Numbered from the stretch's first letter, positions 43,449 to 52,880 are shown. The stretch is DNA of 64,000 bases from Comamonas sp. (GCA_021166775.1 JAJPEQ010000010.1:124001-188000); one strand, 5' to 3'. Notes: generated by a model from the letters alone, not told the origin. A program made the numbers and translations.

Positions 43449-45470
43449 TCAGGGATAAATCAGGATCTTGTTGAGCGCCGGGAAATGCTTTTCGAGCTTG
43501 AGCGGCAACTGGTCCAGGTAGGGTGTGTGGGCCGATTCTCCCTCGCGCGCCGAGACCAGGATCAGCAGATCGGTGTCGGACATCTTGCGAAACACGATGA
43601 AGAATTCATCCCAATCGCTGAACTCCCTGTACTCCACCTTCAACGCGAGCTTTTGCTTCTTCAGACTTTCACGAACCGCCTGGTGCGTCGCCCTGCCGCA
43701 GTTCAACTGCACGGGCACCGAATGCTCGGCAGCGAGCTTGGCGATCTTGCGCCAGTACAGATCGAAATGCTCCGCCGTCTCGGCCAGTGGCGGAAGGATG
43801 ACGAAGATACCGGTGTACTTGCTCGACGGCGCATCCAGATGGCAGACAAACACGGTCTTGCGGGTCTGGTAGAGGACGCTGCCGAATTTGTTGCCGACAA
43901 AACCGCCGATGAAACCGGTTTTCTGCGGCCAGCCCATGACGATCAGGTCCGCGCCGATCTCGCGCGCCGTGCGGCTGATGCCGACGCCGGGGTGGTGATC
44001 TATCGTGGCCATGACGTTGAGCTCCACGTCCGCCCCGCTCGCCTCGGCGCGCACGTCCTCCAGCGCCTGCTTGGCCCGTGCCACGTTGTCCTCGGCTTCT
44101 TCGGTATTCGGCACCACGGTCACCACCGCCAGAGGATGGCTGGATTTCTTCTCGCGCACCAGCACCGCCAGGCGAACCAGATTTTCAGATTCCGTGGTGT
44201 CCGACAACGAGATGAGGATCTGCTCATCGTTGTGGTTGCCATTGCGCGCCATGTCCTGTGCGTGCTCGGTCGTGCTTTCGAGCTGACGCGCGGCCTTCTC
44301 GGTGATGATGGAGGCGACCACGCACGAGACGAGGATGATCACGATGATGGCGTTGATGACGCGGTCGTCGACGATACCGGCGCGGTAACCCACGATCACC
44401 ACCGCCAGCGTGGCCGCCGCGTGCGACGAACTCAGGCCGAAGATCAGGTCGCGCTGCTCTGCCCTGAGGCGAAAGAGCCGCGCCGTCAGGTCCGCGGCCA
44501 GGTACTTCCCGGCAAACGCCACGATCGCCAGCGCCACGGCCGTCAAGAGCACGGTGAAGCCGTCGAACACCACGCGCACGTTGACGATCATGCCCACGCT
44601 GATGAGGAAGAAGGGGATGAACAGCGAATTGCCGAGGTATTCGATGCGGTTCATCAGCGCCGAGGAATTGGGAATCTGGCGGTTGAGCGCCAGGCCCGCG
44701 GCGAACGCGCCGATGATGGGTTCCAGACTCGCCACCTCGGAGAGAAAGGCCGAAAGGAACACGATGGCCAGCACGAAGACGTAGTGCGAGTGTTTCTGGT
44801 GCGCCTGCCTTTCGAAGAAACGCCTGGCGATCCACGGCACCACCAGGGCCATGAAGGCGACAAAAACCACGAGCGAGATCACGAGGCGCGTCCAGAATTG
44901 CGACGTGAGATCGCCGTTGTGCGCGCCCAGAATCACGGCCAGCACCACCAGCACCCCGGTGTCGGTCAAGATGGTGCCGCCCACGGTGATGGGCACGCTC
45001 GGGTCCTTGGTCACGCCGTACTTGCTGGCGATCGGGTAGGTCACGAGCGTGTGCGTGGCAAAAATGCTGGAAACGAGCAAACTCGCCGAAACATCCATGC
45101 CCAGCAGATAGTGGCAGACGGGATAACCGAGGGCAAACGGAATCGTGAAGGTGGCGATGCCGAAGACGATGCTGCGATTGGCGTTGGCCCTGAACTCGAT
45201 CAGATTGAGCTCCAGCCCCGCGAGAAACATGATGTAGAGCAGGCCGATGGTCGAGAACACATCGACGAACAGGCTCTTCTCCAGGAGATTGAAGCCGTGC
45301 GGGCCGATCAATATGCCGGCCAGAATGAGCCCGATGATGTCCGGCGTGCGCACCTTCTCCAGCAGAATGGGTGCCAGCAGGATGATGAAAAGGATGAGCG
45401 AAAAAATCAGAACCGGGCTGTTCAGCGGCAACTGAAATTGCTCTGTCAGCTTTGCGATGATGGGTTCCAT
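43449..45470 (-). CDS. Cation:proton antiporter (CPA2-like) with C-terminal universal-stress domains
   Basis: 673 residues from MEPIIAKLTEQF (longer starts exist in the track). Residues 15-410 form about 12 membrane helices of the Na+/H+ exchanger fold with GLILAGILIGPHGFNLL and FLAGLELNL. There is no TrkA-N/KTN domain as in KefB. Instead residues 430-673 look like two universal-stress-protein-like domains (LISLSDTTESENLVRLAVLV; DLIVMGWPQKTGF; DLLILVSAREGES). It probably exchanges Na+ or K+ for H+, with the soluble domains as sensors. It separates cueR-copZ from copA. Confidence 0.85.
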   Translation of the reverse strand: MEPIIAKLTEQFQLPLNSPVLIFSLILFIILLAPILLEKVRTPDIIGLILAGILIGPHGFNLLEKSLFVDVFSTIGLLYIMFLAGLELNLIEFRANANRSIVFGIATFTIPFALGYPVCHYLLGMDVSASLLVSSIFATHTLVTYPIASKYGVTKDPSVPITVGGTILTDTGVLVVLAVILGAHNGDLTSQFWTRLVISLVVFVAFMALVVPWIARRFFERQAHQKHSHYVFVLAIVFLSAFLSEVASLEPIIGAFAAGLALNRQIPNSSALMNRIEYLGNSLFIPFFLISVGMIVNVRVVFDGFTVLLTAVALAIVAFAGKYLAADLTARLFRLRAEQRDLIFGLSSSHAAATLAVVIVGYRAGIVDDRVINAIIVIILVSCVVASIITEKAARQLESTTEHAQDMARNGNHNDEQILISLSDTTESENLVRLAVLVREKKSSHPLAVVTVVPNTEEAEDNVARAKQALEDVRAEASGADVELNVMATIDHHPGVGISRTAREIGADLIVMGWPQKTGFIGGFVGNKFGSVLYQTRKTVFVCHLDAPSSKYTGIFVILPPLAETAEHFDLYWRKIAKLAAEHSVPVQLNCGRATHQAVRESLKKQKLALKVEYREFSDWDEFFIVFRKMSDTDLLILVSAREGESAHTPYLDQLPLKLEKHFPALNKILIYP

Positions 45471-45543
45471 GAGCTGCAATGGGCCGATCAAGGCCATCCT
45501 GGGACAAGCGCGCGATTGTGGCATGCAGCTGCTCGCGCAGGAC

Positions 45544-45574
45544 TTGACTCTCTCATGATGTCAAAGTTTACGCT
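45544..45574 (+). promoter_or_regulatory. CueR-type promoter of copA
   Basis: TTGACT (45544-45549) and TACGCT (45569-45574) are 19 bases apart, and the spacer ACT-CTCTCATGATGTCAA-AGT has a dyad (seven of ten pairs). MerR/CueR operators sit exactly there. The distance to the copA ATG is 32 bases. Confidence 0.65.
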
Positions 45575-45606
45575 GCCGACCGTTCGTTCACCCTTGTGGA
45601 GCCACC

Positions 45607-47856
45607 ATGACGACGACCGCTGATCCCTCCGCCACCGACACGCTCGACCTGGGCGTGGGCGGCATGACCTGCGCCAGTTGCGTCTCGCGCGTGGAACGCG
45701 CGCTGCGCAAGGTCCCGGGCGTCGCCGATGCCGCGGTCAATCTGGCCACGGAGTCCGCGCACCTGAAGCTGGCTGCGCCCTCCCCCGACATCGACCGGCT
45801 CGCGCGCCGCGCCATCCGCGACGCCGGGTACGAGCCGCGCTCGCTCGCCGAACAGCAGGCACAGCTCGATCGCGAAGGCCCATGGACCGGCTTCGCACCC
45901 GTGGGTCTGGGGCTGCTGCTGTCCGCCCCGCTGGTGCTGCCCATGTTCGGCGACCTGTTGGGCCGGCACTGGATGCTCCCGGCCTGGCTGCAGTTTCTTC
46001 TCACCACGCCCGTGCAATTCATCCTCGGGGCGCGCTTTTACAAGGCCGGGTGGCATGCGGCCCGCGCGCTCACGGGCAACATGGATCTGCTCGTGGCGCT
46101 GGGCACGAGCGCAGGGTATGGCCTCTCGCTCTGGCTGTGGCTCACCGCGCCCGCGGGACACACGCCACACCTGTACTTCGAAGCATCCGCCGTCGTGATC
46201 ACCCTGGTGCTGCTGGGCAAATGGCTGGAGGCCCGCGCCAAGCACCAGACCACGGCCGCGATACGCGCCCTGCATGCCCTGCGCCCGGAAACCGTCCATC
46301 TGCTCGGGCGCGATGGCGAAGTCGACGTGCCGGTCGCCGAAATCATGGTGGGCGATCATCTCGTGGTGCGCCCCGGCGAGCGCATCCCGGTCGATGGACG
46401 AGTGATCGAGGGCGAAACCCAGGTGGACGAATCCATGCTCACGGGCGAACCGCTGCCGGTGGCGCGCGGCGCGGGCGGCCCTCTCACCGGCGGCTCGATC
46501 AACGGTGACGGCCGCATCGTGCTCAGCGTCACCGCCACGGGCAGCGAAACGGTGCTGGCGCGCATCATTCGCCTCGTGCAGGACGCGCAGGCGGCCAAGG
46601 CGCCGATTCAGCGCCTCGTCGATCAGGTCTCTGCCGTGTTCGTGCCGGCCGTCCTCCTGATCGCCTGTCTCACGCTGCTCGGCTGGCTGTGGTTCGGCTC
46701 GGGGCTGGAGACGGCGCTGATCCGCGCCGTGGCCGTGCTCGTCATCGCCTGCCCCTGCGCGCTCGGTCTGGCCACGCCCGCGGCCATCATGGCGGGCACG
46801 GGGGCCGCTGCGCGCCACGGCATCCTGATCAAGGACGCGCAGGCGCTGGAGATCGCGCACAAGGTGGCGACCGTCGCCTTCGACAAGACCGGCACGCTCA
46901 CGGTGGGCCAGCCCAGGCTGACGGACTTCGTCGCCGCCGCCGGTGAAGACGAAGCGGCGTTGCTGTCGGCCATCGCCAGCGTGCAAAGCGGCAGCGAGCA
47001 CCCGCTTGCCCGCGCGGTTCAGAGCGCGGCGCGCGAACGCGGGCTCTCATTCGTGCCACCCGATGCCGTGCGCGCCGTGCCTGGCCGCGGCACCGAGGGC
47101 GAGGTGCAGGGCCAGAGCTACCTCATCGGCAGCCTGCGCTGGATGCGGGAGCTGGACGCCCATTTTGACGGTCTGGAGGCGAAGGCCGCCTCCCTGCAGG
47201 CGCAGGGCGCCACACTTTCCGCCGTGGCCGAGCGCTCTGCCCAGGGCCTGCGCATCCGCGCGCTGCTCGCCTTCGGCGACGAGCCCAAACCCGGCGCCCG
47301 GCAAGCCCTCGCCGCGCTGCGCGCGCGCGGCCTGCGCAGCGTGATGATTTCGGGCGACAACCGCGGCGCGGCCGAGGCCATGGCCAGGCGCCTGGGGCTG
47401 CAGCCGGAACAGGGGGAAGTTCTCGCCGAAGTGCTCCCCGCCGACAAGGCTGCCGTCGTGCGACGGCTGCAGGCTGGCGGCACGGTGGTGGCCATGGTGG
47501 GTGACGGCGTGAACGACGCGCCGGCGCTGGCCGCTGCCGATGTCGGCATCGCCATGGGCAACGGCACGGATGTGGCCATGCACGCGGCCGGCATCACGCT
47601 GATGCGCGGAGACCCCGCCCTCGTGGCCGCGGCGCTGGACATCTCGCACCGCACCGTGATGAAAATCCGCCAGAACCTGTTCTGGGCCTTCATCTACAAC
47701 GTCGCCGGCATTCCGCTCGCGGCGCTGGGTTACCTGAACCCGGTCATTGCCGGTGCCGCGATGGCCATGAGCTCGGTGAGCGTGATGGGCAATGCGCTGC
47801 TGCTGCGCCGCTGGCATCCGCGAGGGGACAATGCCGGGGCAACCGAGCCCCGTTGA
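45607..47856 (+). CDS. copA: Copper-exporting P1B-type ATPase
   Basis: 749 residues. One N-terminal HMA domain (GMTCASC, near residue 20), eight membrane helices, actuator TGEP, the ion-binding [13 protein letters not shown] in helix 6, phosphorylation site DKTGTLT, the ATP-binding SEHPLARAV, and hinge [13 protein letters not shown] plus the late-helix YN and MxxSS ([15 protein letters not shown]) indicate Cu+ (or Ag+) specificity. It exports Cu+ to the periplasm, fed by CopZ. A CueR-type promoter lies upstream. Confidence 0.96.
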   Translation: MTTTADPSATDTLDLGVGGMTCASCVSRVERALRKVPGVADAAVNLATESAHLKLAAPSPDIDRLARRAIRDAGYEPRSLAEQQAQLDREGPWTGFAPVGLGLLLSAPLVLPMFGDLLGRHWMLPAWLQFLLTTPVQFILGARFYKAGWHAARALTGNMDLLVALGTSAGYGLSLWLWLTAPAGHTPHLYFEASAVVITLVLLGKWLEARAKHQTTAAIRALHALRPETVHLLGRDGEVDVPVAEIMVGDHLVVRPGERIPVDGRVIEGETQVDESMLTGEPLPVARGAGGPLTGGSINGDGRIVLSVTATGSETVLARIIRLVQDAQAAKAPIQRLVDQVSAVFVPAVLLIACLTLLGWLWFGSGLETALIRAVAVLVIACPCALGLATPAAIMAGTGAAARHGILIKDAQALEIAHKVATVAFDKTGTLTVGQPRLTDFVAAAGEDEAALLSAIASVQSGSEHPLARAVQSAARERGLSFVPPDAVRAVPGRGTEGEVQGQSYLIGSLRWMRELDAHFDGLEAKAASLQAQGATLSAVAERSAQGLRIRALLAFGDEPKPGARQALAALRARGLRSVMISGDNRGAAEAMARRLGLQPEQGEVLAEVLPADKAAVVRRLQAGGTVVAMVGDGVNDAPALAAADVGIAMGNGTDVAMHAAGITLMRGDPALVAAALDISHRTVMKIRQNLFWAFIYNVAGIPLAALGYLNPVIAGAAMAMSSVSVMGNALLLRRWHPRGDNAGATEPR

Positions 47857-47860
47857 AACC

Positions 47861-48562
47861 ATGCCCGACCAGATTCTGGGAACCATCCACGCCGTCCTGC
47901 ACGGTCGCGCCCAGCCGTATCGGCATACGGATGGCCGCCCGGGTGGCCTCAGCGCCATCGCCAAGCAAGCGGTGTCCGGGCCCGTCGCGGCGACCGCGCT
48001 GGGTCTTGAAGGCGACGAACAAGGCGATCCGCGCGTACACGGCGGCCCGGACAAGGCCATTCACCACTACGCCCGCGAGCATTACCAGGCCTGGCGCGCC
48101 GAGCTCGGCGAGTTGCCGGTGCTGGCCGCGCCTCCTGCGTTTGGCGAGAACTTCTCCAGCACCGGCGTGACGGAATCGGACATCTGCCTGGGTGATCAGG
48201 TGCGCGCGGGCACCTGCCTGCTCGAGGTCTCGCAAAGCCGCCAGCCCTGCTGGAAGCTCAACGTGCGCTTCGGCGTGGCCGACATGGCGCTGCGCGTGCA
48301 GCGCAGCGGGCGCACCGGGTGGTATTACCGCGTGCTCGAGCCGGGGACCGTTCAAGCCGGCGATGAGCTGCAACTGATGGCCCGCCCCCACCCCGAATGG
48401 CCGTTGTCACGCGTGATCCATCTGCTCTACACCGACGTGCTCAACCTGGCGGACCTGCGCGCGCTGTCCAAACTGCAACTGCCCGCCTCATGGGAAAAGC
48501 TGGTGGGCCGGCGGCTTGATAGCCACAGACTGGAAAACTGGGACAGGCGCACGCTTGGATAA
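47861..48562 (+). CDS. MOSC-domain protein, YiiM family
   Basis: 233 residues from MPDQILGTIHAVLHG, 4 bases after the copA stop. The MOSC core shows GLEGDEQGDPRVHGGPDKAIHHY, FGENFSSTGVTESDICLGD and SQSRQPCWKLN with the conserved cysteine of the molybdenum-cofactor sulfurase C-terminal fold. E. coli YiiM reduces N-hydroxylated compounds as a molybdoenzyme. It likely rides on the copA transcript. Confidence 0.9.
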   Translation: MPDQILGTIHAVLHGRAQPYRHTDGRPGGLSAIAKQAVSGPVAATALGLEGDEQGDPRVHGGPDKAIHHYAREHYQAWRAELGELPVLAAPPAFGENFSSTGVTESDICLGDQVRAGTCLLEVSQSRQPCWKLNVRFGVADMALRVQRSGRTGWYYRVLEPGTVQAGDELQLMARPHPEWPLSRVIHLLYTDVLNLADLRALSKLQLPASWEKLVGRRLDSHRLENWDRRTLG

Positions 48563-48589
48563 GGCGGTGCATGCTGCTACCCTAGTGGC

Positions 48590-49090
48590 ATGCTCACACG
48601 CGCGCTTCTGCCCTTTGCAGCCGCATGGCTTCTGGTGGCCTGTGGCTCCGCTCCTCCGGTTTCTTCGTATGAGCCCTACGATCTGAGCACGACGGCACCC
48701 ACGCCCTCCAGCGTGCTCTCGGACGGGCAGGCGAGCGACATCGCCATCAACGCGCTCGGCCTGGTCGGCACGCCCTATCGCTACGGTGGCAACACGCCCG
48801 AGGGGGGGTTTGATTGCAGCGGGCTGATCGGCTACGTCTACCGCAACCAGACCGACATGAGACCGCCGCGCACGGTGGCGCAGCTCAACGACTACGGACA
48901 GCCGCTTTCGCGCACCCAGCTGCGCAGCGGCGACCTGGTGCTGTTCGGCCGCGGCCAGCCAACGCACGCGGGTATCTACGTGGGCCAGGGACGTTTCGTG
49001 CATGCGCCATCCACAGGCGGCACGGTACGGCTGGATCGGCTCGACGGCCCCTACTGGTCGCGTCAGATGGCGAGCTTTCGCAGGCCGTGA
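48590..49090 (+). CDS. NlpC/P60-family lipoprotein peptidase
   Basis: 166 residues. Type II signal with lipobox LVAC (Cys18). The NlpC/P60 domain follows: GTPYRYGGNTPEGGFDCSGLIGYVYR holds the catalytic Cys, and PTHAGIYVGQGRFVHAPSTG the His and third polar residue. It is a peptidoglycan gamma-D-Glu-DAP endopeptidase of the Spr/MepS kind, anchored in the outer membrane. It is convergent with pagL. Confidence 0.92.
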   Translation: MLTRALLPFAAAWLLVACGSAPPVSSYEPYDLSTTAPTPSSVLSDGQASDIAINALGLVGTPYRYGGNTPEGGFDCSGLIGYVYRNQTDMRPPRTVAQLNDYGQPLSRTQLRSGDLVLFGRGQPTHAGIYVGQGRFVHAPSTGGTVRLDRLDGPYWSRQMASFRRP

Positions 49091-49099
49091 CGCACACCG

Positions 49100-49648
49100 C
49101 TACCAGTGGTAGCCGTAGCGCATTTGCACGTAATTGATACCAGGATTGGGGGACTTGATGCTGGCATTGGAGAGGTGCTGCACGCGCAGCACCACTTCCT
49201 GCCGCCGCGCCTGACCGAACCTCAGACCCACCCCCAGGTGGCTTGCAAAATTGAAGGCGGTGCTGAACTGCTCGTCCGCGCTGCGATAGAGATGATCGCT
49301 CAGGGTGACGCCGATGCCTGCCTGGAAAAACCACGGCGAACGTCCCTCGCCAGGCGTCCAGCGCAGCGTGGGGGTGAGCCCCAGCAGCCACAGGTGATCA
49401 CGCCCCCCCGAGCCGCCATAACTCCAGCGGCTGACGTAGGTATCCCAGAAGCCCGACAGCACGCCAGGCCCCAGCGGTTTCTGCCACGCTCCCCAAGGCA
49501 GGGTAGCGCCCAGCGTGAGCGCATCCGTGCCCCGCGATGCCACGTCCCTCTGGAGGTACACCGAAGGCGTTTGCGCGGGCAATTGCGCCATGGCGACACC
49601 GGCCACGGAACACAAGCCAAGAAATACCAGAGATCTCGTTTCAGGCAT
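49100..49648 (-). CDS. pagL: Lipid A 3-O-deacylase (PagL family)
   Basis: 182 residues. Signal peptide to about residue 22 (VAMAQ). An outer-membrane beta-barrel pattern leads to the C-terminal catalytic HLSNASIKSPNPGINYVQMRYGYHW, which contains the His-Ser pair of PagL and ends with an aromatic residue typical for BAM recognition. PagL removes the 3-O acyl chain of lipid A, changing endotoxin properties. It is transcribed toward the NlpC gene. Confidence 0.92.
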   Translation of the reverse strand: MPETRSLVFLGLCSVAGVAMAQLPAQTPSVYLQRDVASRGTDALTLGATLPWGAWQKPLGPGVLSGFWDTYVSRWSYGGSGGRDHLWLLGLTPTLRWTPGEGRSPWFFQAGIGVTLSDHLYRSADEQFSTAFNFASHLGVGLRFGQARRQEVVLRVQHLSNASIKSPNPGINYVQMRYGYHW

Positions 49649-49723
49649 GAGGCAATGGGGACTTCAGCTATCAATTAGTAACAGTCTAAAGTATTCTCCC
49701 GTCGCCTCATGCCGCTCACTGAA

Positions 49724-50251
49724 TCAGGAAGCGGCTGCTCCCGACTGGCTCGCGCCACCGTGATGGCGAGCGCCGTGACGCCCACCGTGGCCCGCGCGCG
49801 GGCCGTGCATGGCCTGGGCATCAAACACCTTTTGCTGCTCGGGTGTGAGCTGGGCATAGAAGGTCTTGATTGCCTCTCCGCGCCGATCGGCCTCGGCGGC
49901 GCGCTGCTGATGCAGGGCGCGCATGCGGTCTATGCGCTCGGGCGTGGTGAGCTTGCGCATGTCGTCGCGGTTGATCCGTGCATGGGTCGGCGGCTGCATC
50001 GCCTTCTGCAAGGCATCCCAGGCCGGCTGCTGCGCGTCAGTGAGCTGCAGCTTGGCCTTGAGCGCCTGTGCGCGCTCGGCCCGTCGTTGCTGCCACTTCT
50101 GCGGGTTCATCTGCCCGCGCTGCATGGGCGCCGTTGCCACGGACGAGGTTTCGGGCGCTTGCGTGTCGGAAGCCGCGATGGCGGAGCTTGCGCCCCAGAC
50201 CAGCAGCGCTGCCGCCACGGCGGCGATGACGGGCTTGCGTGCGTTCATCAT
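49724..50251 (-). CDS. Spy/CpxP-like LTXXQ periplasmic protein
   Basis: 175 residues. The signal peptide ends near ASSAIAA. The helical middle is rich in Arg, Lys and Gln and contains two LTXXQ-type motifs: KLQLTDAQQPAWDAL and QLTPEQQKVFDAQ. This is the Spy/CpxP chaperone fold; the tail is His/Gly-rich (GHGGRHGARHHGG), which could bind metal. Such proteins answer envelope or metal stress; copper genes lie 2 kb away. Confidence 0.85.
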   Translation of the reverse strand: MMNARKPVIAAVAAALLVWGASSAIAASDTQAPETSSVATAPMQRGQMNPQKWQQRRAERAQALKAKLQLTDAQQPAWDALQKAMQPPTHARINRDDMRKLTTPERIDRMRALHQQRAAEADRRGEAIKTFYAQLTPEQQKVFDAQAMHGPRAGHGGRHGARHHGGASQSGAAAS

Positions 50252-50448
50252 GATCGGGTCCTTTCCCGGTGGTGGTTGATGGCGTCAGTGTGCGAGCCCC
50301 ATGTAAGGCCTGCGTGAGCGGGTGCTGCAACTGTGTAAAGTTGCGGAAATATTTCCAGCATCCGTTCAGGGTATTGACATTTATTCAAGTCAAATACCAT
50401 TCAAACACTGACCCACATTGCGCGATCAGCTCCCATTTTCATATCAAC

Positions 50449-51354
50449 GTGTTCAAGAATCTCATCGTTTATCGCATCGCCCCCTCATCGCAGCTCGAAC
50501 TTCAACGGCTGCAGGCGGCCCTGGCGGCCGCACCCTTCGCGCCCTGTGGCGCCACGCAGGAGCAATCGGGCGGCTGGTGCCCGCCCCGCGCGCAAGAGCA
50601 TGGGGCGCTCGTCGAATCCATTGCCGGGCACTGGATTGCCTGCTGGCAGACGGAAACCCGCATGCTGCCCGCCGCCGTGGTGGCACAGCGCGTGGACGAA
50701 AAAGTGCAGCGCATCACCCAGGAAAGCGGGCGCACCCCCGGGCGCAAGGAGCGGCGTGACCTCAAGGACGAAGCGCGCCTCGATCTGCTGCCGCTGGCCT
50801 TCACGCAGCGGCGCAGCATCATGGTCTGGATCGCCCCCCGCCAGCGCCTGCTGGCGCTTGACACCAGCAACCAGACCCGGGCCGACGCCGTGGTGACCGC
50901 TTTGGTCAAATCCGTTGACGGCCTGGCGCTGGCGCTGCTCGATACCCGGCAAAGTCCGCAGGCCGCCATGAGCACCTGGCTGCTGGAGCAACAGGCGCCA
51001 GCGGGCTTTTCCATCGACAACGAGTGTGAGCTCAAGTCCACCGCCGCGGACAAGGCCGTGGTGCGCTATGCCCGCCACCCGCTCGACATTGCCGAGGTGC
51101 CCGAGCACATCCGCGCAGGCAAGCTGCCCACGCGCCTGGCGATGACCTGGCAGGGCCGCGTGAGCTTCGTGCTGACCGAGGGACTGCAACTGCGCCGCGT
51201 GGCGCTGCTGGAAACCGAGCAGCAGGAAAGCCAGCGCAGCGACGACAATTTCGACGCCGACGCGATGCTGAGCACCGGCGAGCTCAGCCAGATGCTGCCG
51301 GATCTCCTCGCCGCTCTCGGTGGAGAACAAGTCGGCGGGCAGACCGGCGCGTGA
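50449..51354 (+). CDS. rdgC: Recombination-associated protein RdgC
   Basis: 301 residues from a GTG (VFKNLIVYRIAPS), where most RdgC begin MWFKNLxxYR; the longer track start crosses the leader. VDEKVQRITQESGRTPGRKERRDLKDEARLDLLPLAF is the diagnostic central segment. RdgC is a ring-shaped dsDNA-binding protein that limits RecA-mediated recombination. The 197-base gap upstream has TTGACA at 50374-50379, a likely -35, but the -10 is weak. Confidence 0.93.
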   Translation: MFKNLIVYRIAPSSQLELQRLQAALAAAPFAPCGATQEQSGGWCPPRAQEHGALVESIAGHWIACWQTETRMLPAAVVAQRVDEKVQRITQESGRTPGRKERRDLKDEARLDLLPLAFTQRRSIMVWIAPRQRLLALDTSNQTRADAVVTALVKSVDGLALALLDTRQSPQAAMSTWLLEQQAPAGFSIDNECELKSTAADKAVVRYARHPLDIAEVPEHIRAGKLPTRLAMTWQGRVSFVLTEGLQLRRVALLETEQQESQRSDDNFDADAMLSTGELSQMLPDLLAALGGEQVGGQTGA

Positions 51355-51358
51355 CACC

Positions 51359-52612
51359 ATGGCATTGAACGCGGTCTGGATCGGCTTTTTCCTCATCGCG
51401 TTCCTCACCGCCTGCGTGCGCTGGGCGCTGGGCGATACCGGCATCTTCCAGCAGCTGCTCACCGCCATGTTCGACGGCGCGCGCTCGGGCTTCGAAATCT
51501 CGCTGGGTCTGGCGGGCATCATGGCGCTGTGGCTGGGCCTGATGAACATCGGCGAAAAGGCGGGCATGGTGCAGCTGCTCGCCCGCCTGGCCCAGCCGCT
51601 GCTGCAACGGCTCTTTCCCGAAGTGCCCGCCGGCCACCCCGCGCAGGGCGCGATGACGCTCAACATCTCGGCCAATCTGCTGGGCCTGGACAACGCCGCC
51701 ACGCCGCTGGGCCTGACGGCGATGAAAGAGCTGCAGACGCTCAATCGCGAGCCCCCGGGCACGGCAAGCCACGCGCAGATCATGTTCGTGGTGATGAACA
51801 CGGCCGGGCTCACGCTCATCCCCACCTCGGTGATCGCCATCCGCCAGAGCGTGGCGCTGCAGCAGCACGTGGGCGCGGGCTTCAACGCCGCCGACATCTT
51901 TCTGCCCACGCTCATCGTCACCTTCATCGGGCTGCTCACCGGCGTGCTCGCGGTGGCCGTGGCGCAGCGCCTGCCACTGTGGCGCCCCCGCCTGCTGCTG
52001 CCGGTGCTGGCCGTCGCGGGCGTGCTGCTGGGCAGCGTGGCCCTGCTCGCGCGCCTGCCGGCCGAGCAGGCCGCACGCATCGCAGGCACGACGGGTGCGG
52101 CCGTCATCCTGGCCATCGTCGCGCTGTTCCTGCTGGCTGGCGTGTGGCGGCGCATCAACGTCTACGACGCCTTCATCGACGGCGCGCGCCAGGGTTTTGA
52201 CGTGGCCGTGCAGATCGTGCCCTACCTCATCGCCATCCTGGTCGCCATCGGCGTGTTCCGGGCCTCAGGCGGCATGGATGCCCTCCTTGCCGTACTGGGC
52301 CATGGCATCGCCGCGCTGGGCCTGAACACCGATTTCCTGCCCGCGTTGCCCGTGGGTCTCATGAAAGTGCTCTCGGGCGCCGGTGCGCGCGGCCTGATGA
52401 TCGATGTGCTGCAGACCTACGGCGTCGATTCCTTCGTCGGGCGGCTGGCCAGCATCATCCAAGGCTCGACCGAGACGACGTTCTACGTGCTGGCGGTGTA
52501 CTTCGGCAGCGTGGGCGTCAGGCACACGCGCCACGCGCTGGTGTGCGCGCTGCTCGCCGACGCCGTCGGGCTGGTGGCCGCCATCGTCGTGGGGTACGCC
52601 ATGCTGCGCTGA
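51359..52612 (+). CDS. Nucleoside-recognition (gate) domain membrane protein, SpmA-SpmB-like fusion
   Basis: 417 residues from MALNAVWIGFFLIAFL, 4 bases after the rdgC stop. Two halves each contain a gate domain: DGARSGFEISLGLAGIMALWLGL near residue 40 and DGARQGFDVAVQIVPYLIAIL near residue 275, a clear internal duplication. In spore formers the halves are separate SpmA and SpmB. Here, in a non-sporulating lineage, the fused protein is of unknown transport role. About 10-11 membrane helices. Confidence 0.85.
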   Translation: MALNAVWIGFFLIAFLTACVRWALGDTGIFQQLLTAMFDGARSGFEISLGLAGIMALWLGLMNIGEKAGMVQLLARLAQPLLQRLFPEVPAGHPAQGAMTLNISANLLGLDNAATPLGLTAMKELQTLNREPPGTASHAQIMFVVMNTAGLTLIPTSVIAIRQSVALQQHVGAGFNAADIFLPTLIVTFIGLLTGVLAVAVAQRLPLWRPRLLLPVLAVAGVLLGSVALLARLPAEQAARIAGTTGAAVILAIVALFLLAGVWRRINVYDAFIDGARQGFDVAVQIVPYLIAILVAIGVFRASGGMDALLAVLGHGIAALGLNTDFLPALPVGLMKVLSGAGARGLMIDVLQTYGVDSFVGRLASIIQGSTETTFYVLAVYFGSVGVRHTRHALVCALLADAVGLVAAIVVGYAMLR

Positions 52613-52880
52613 GGCATGCGGTTTGTCCCCGGACCTACCATCACCATTAGATTGCAGTAGAGGTATTTAAAAGATAGTTGTAGTAGTAGGTTCTTGCGAC
52701 CCGATGGGACAAGTCCATTTTTCGTTTGAATTTCAACGAGCTGCGCGCTGTGATAACTGTGCTTCGAAGACGCGTGGGTACGGGATGCACATGGGGACAA
52801 GTCGCCATGGTGCATCCAGCCTGTGGATAACGATCCGTTTGTCCCGCCTTGCTGCCCAGCTTATCCACAGCGTGGCCGGT
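52613..52880. other. AT-rich intergenic region with DnaA boxes, TAG triplets and repeated octamers (origin-like)
   Basis: The gap has no ORF. From left to right: an AT-rich part (GGTATTTAAAAGATAGTTG), then TAGTAGTAGG (52681-52690) like a DnaA-trio array, then two perfect 9-mer DnaA boxes in inverted orientation. The octamer TTTGTCCC or its complement occurs four times (52622, 52706, 52794, 52838), twice as GGGACAAGTC. This resembles a bacterial unwinding element. However, the flanking genes converge on it and no dnaA is in the window, so it could also be the 5' region of the DUF3293 gene. Confidence 0.45.
52822..52869. promoter_or_regulatory. Pair of perfect DnaA boxes (inverted)
   Basis: TGTGGATAA at 52822-52830 and TTATCCACA at 52861-52869 each match the strict DnaA 9-mer and face each other 30 bases apart. 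Confidence 0.75.

Noticed and set aside
43398-45623. 741-aa plus ORF
   Set aside because: Antisense to the cation/proton antiporter.
49660-49685. CAGCTATCAATTAG near pagL as a repeat copy
   Set aside because: Only the AGCTAT half matches (minus orientation); the rest does not align.
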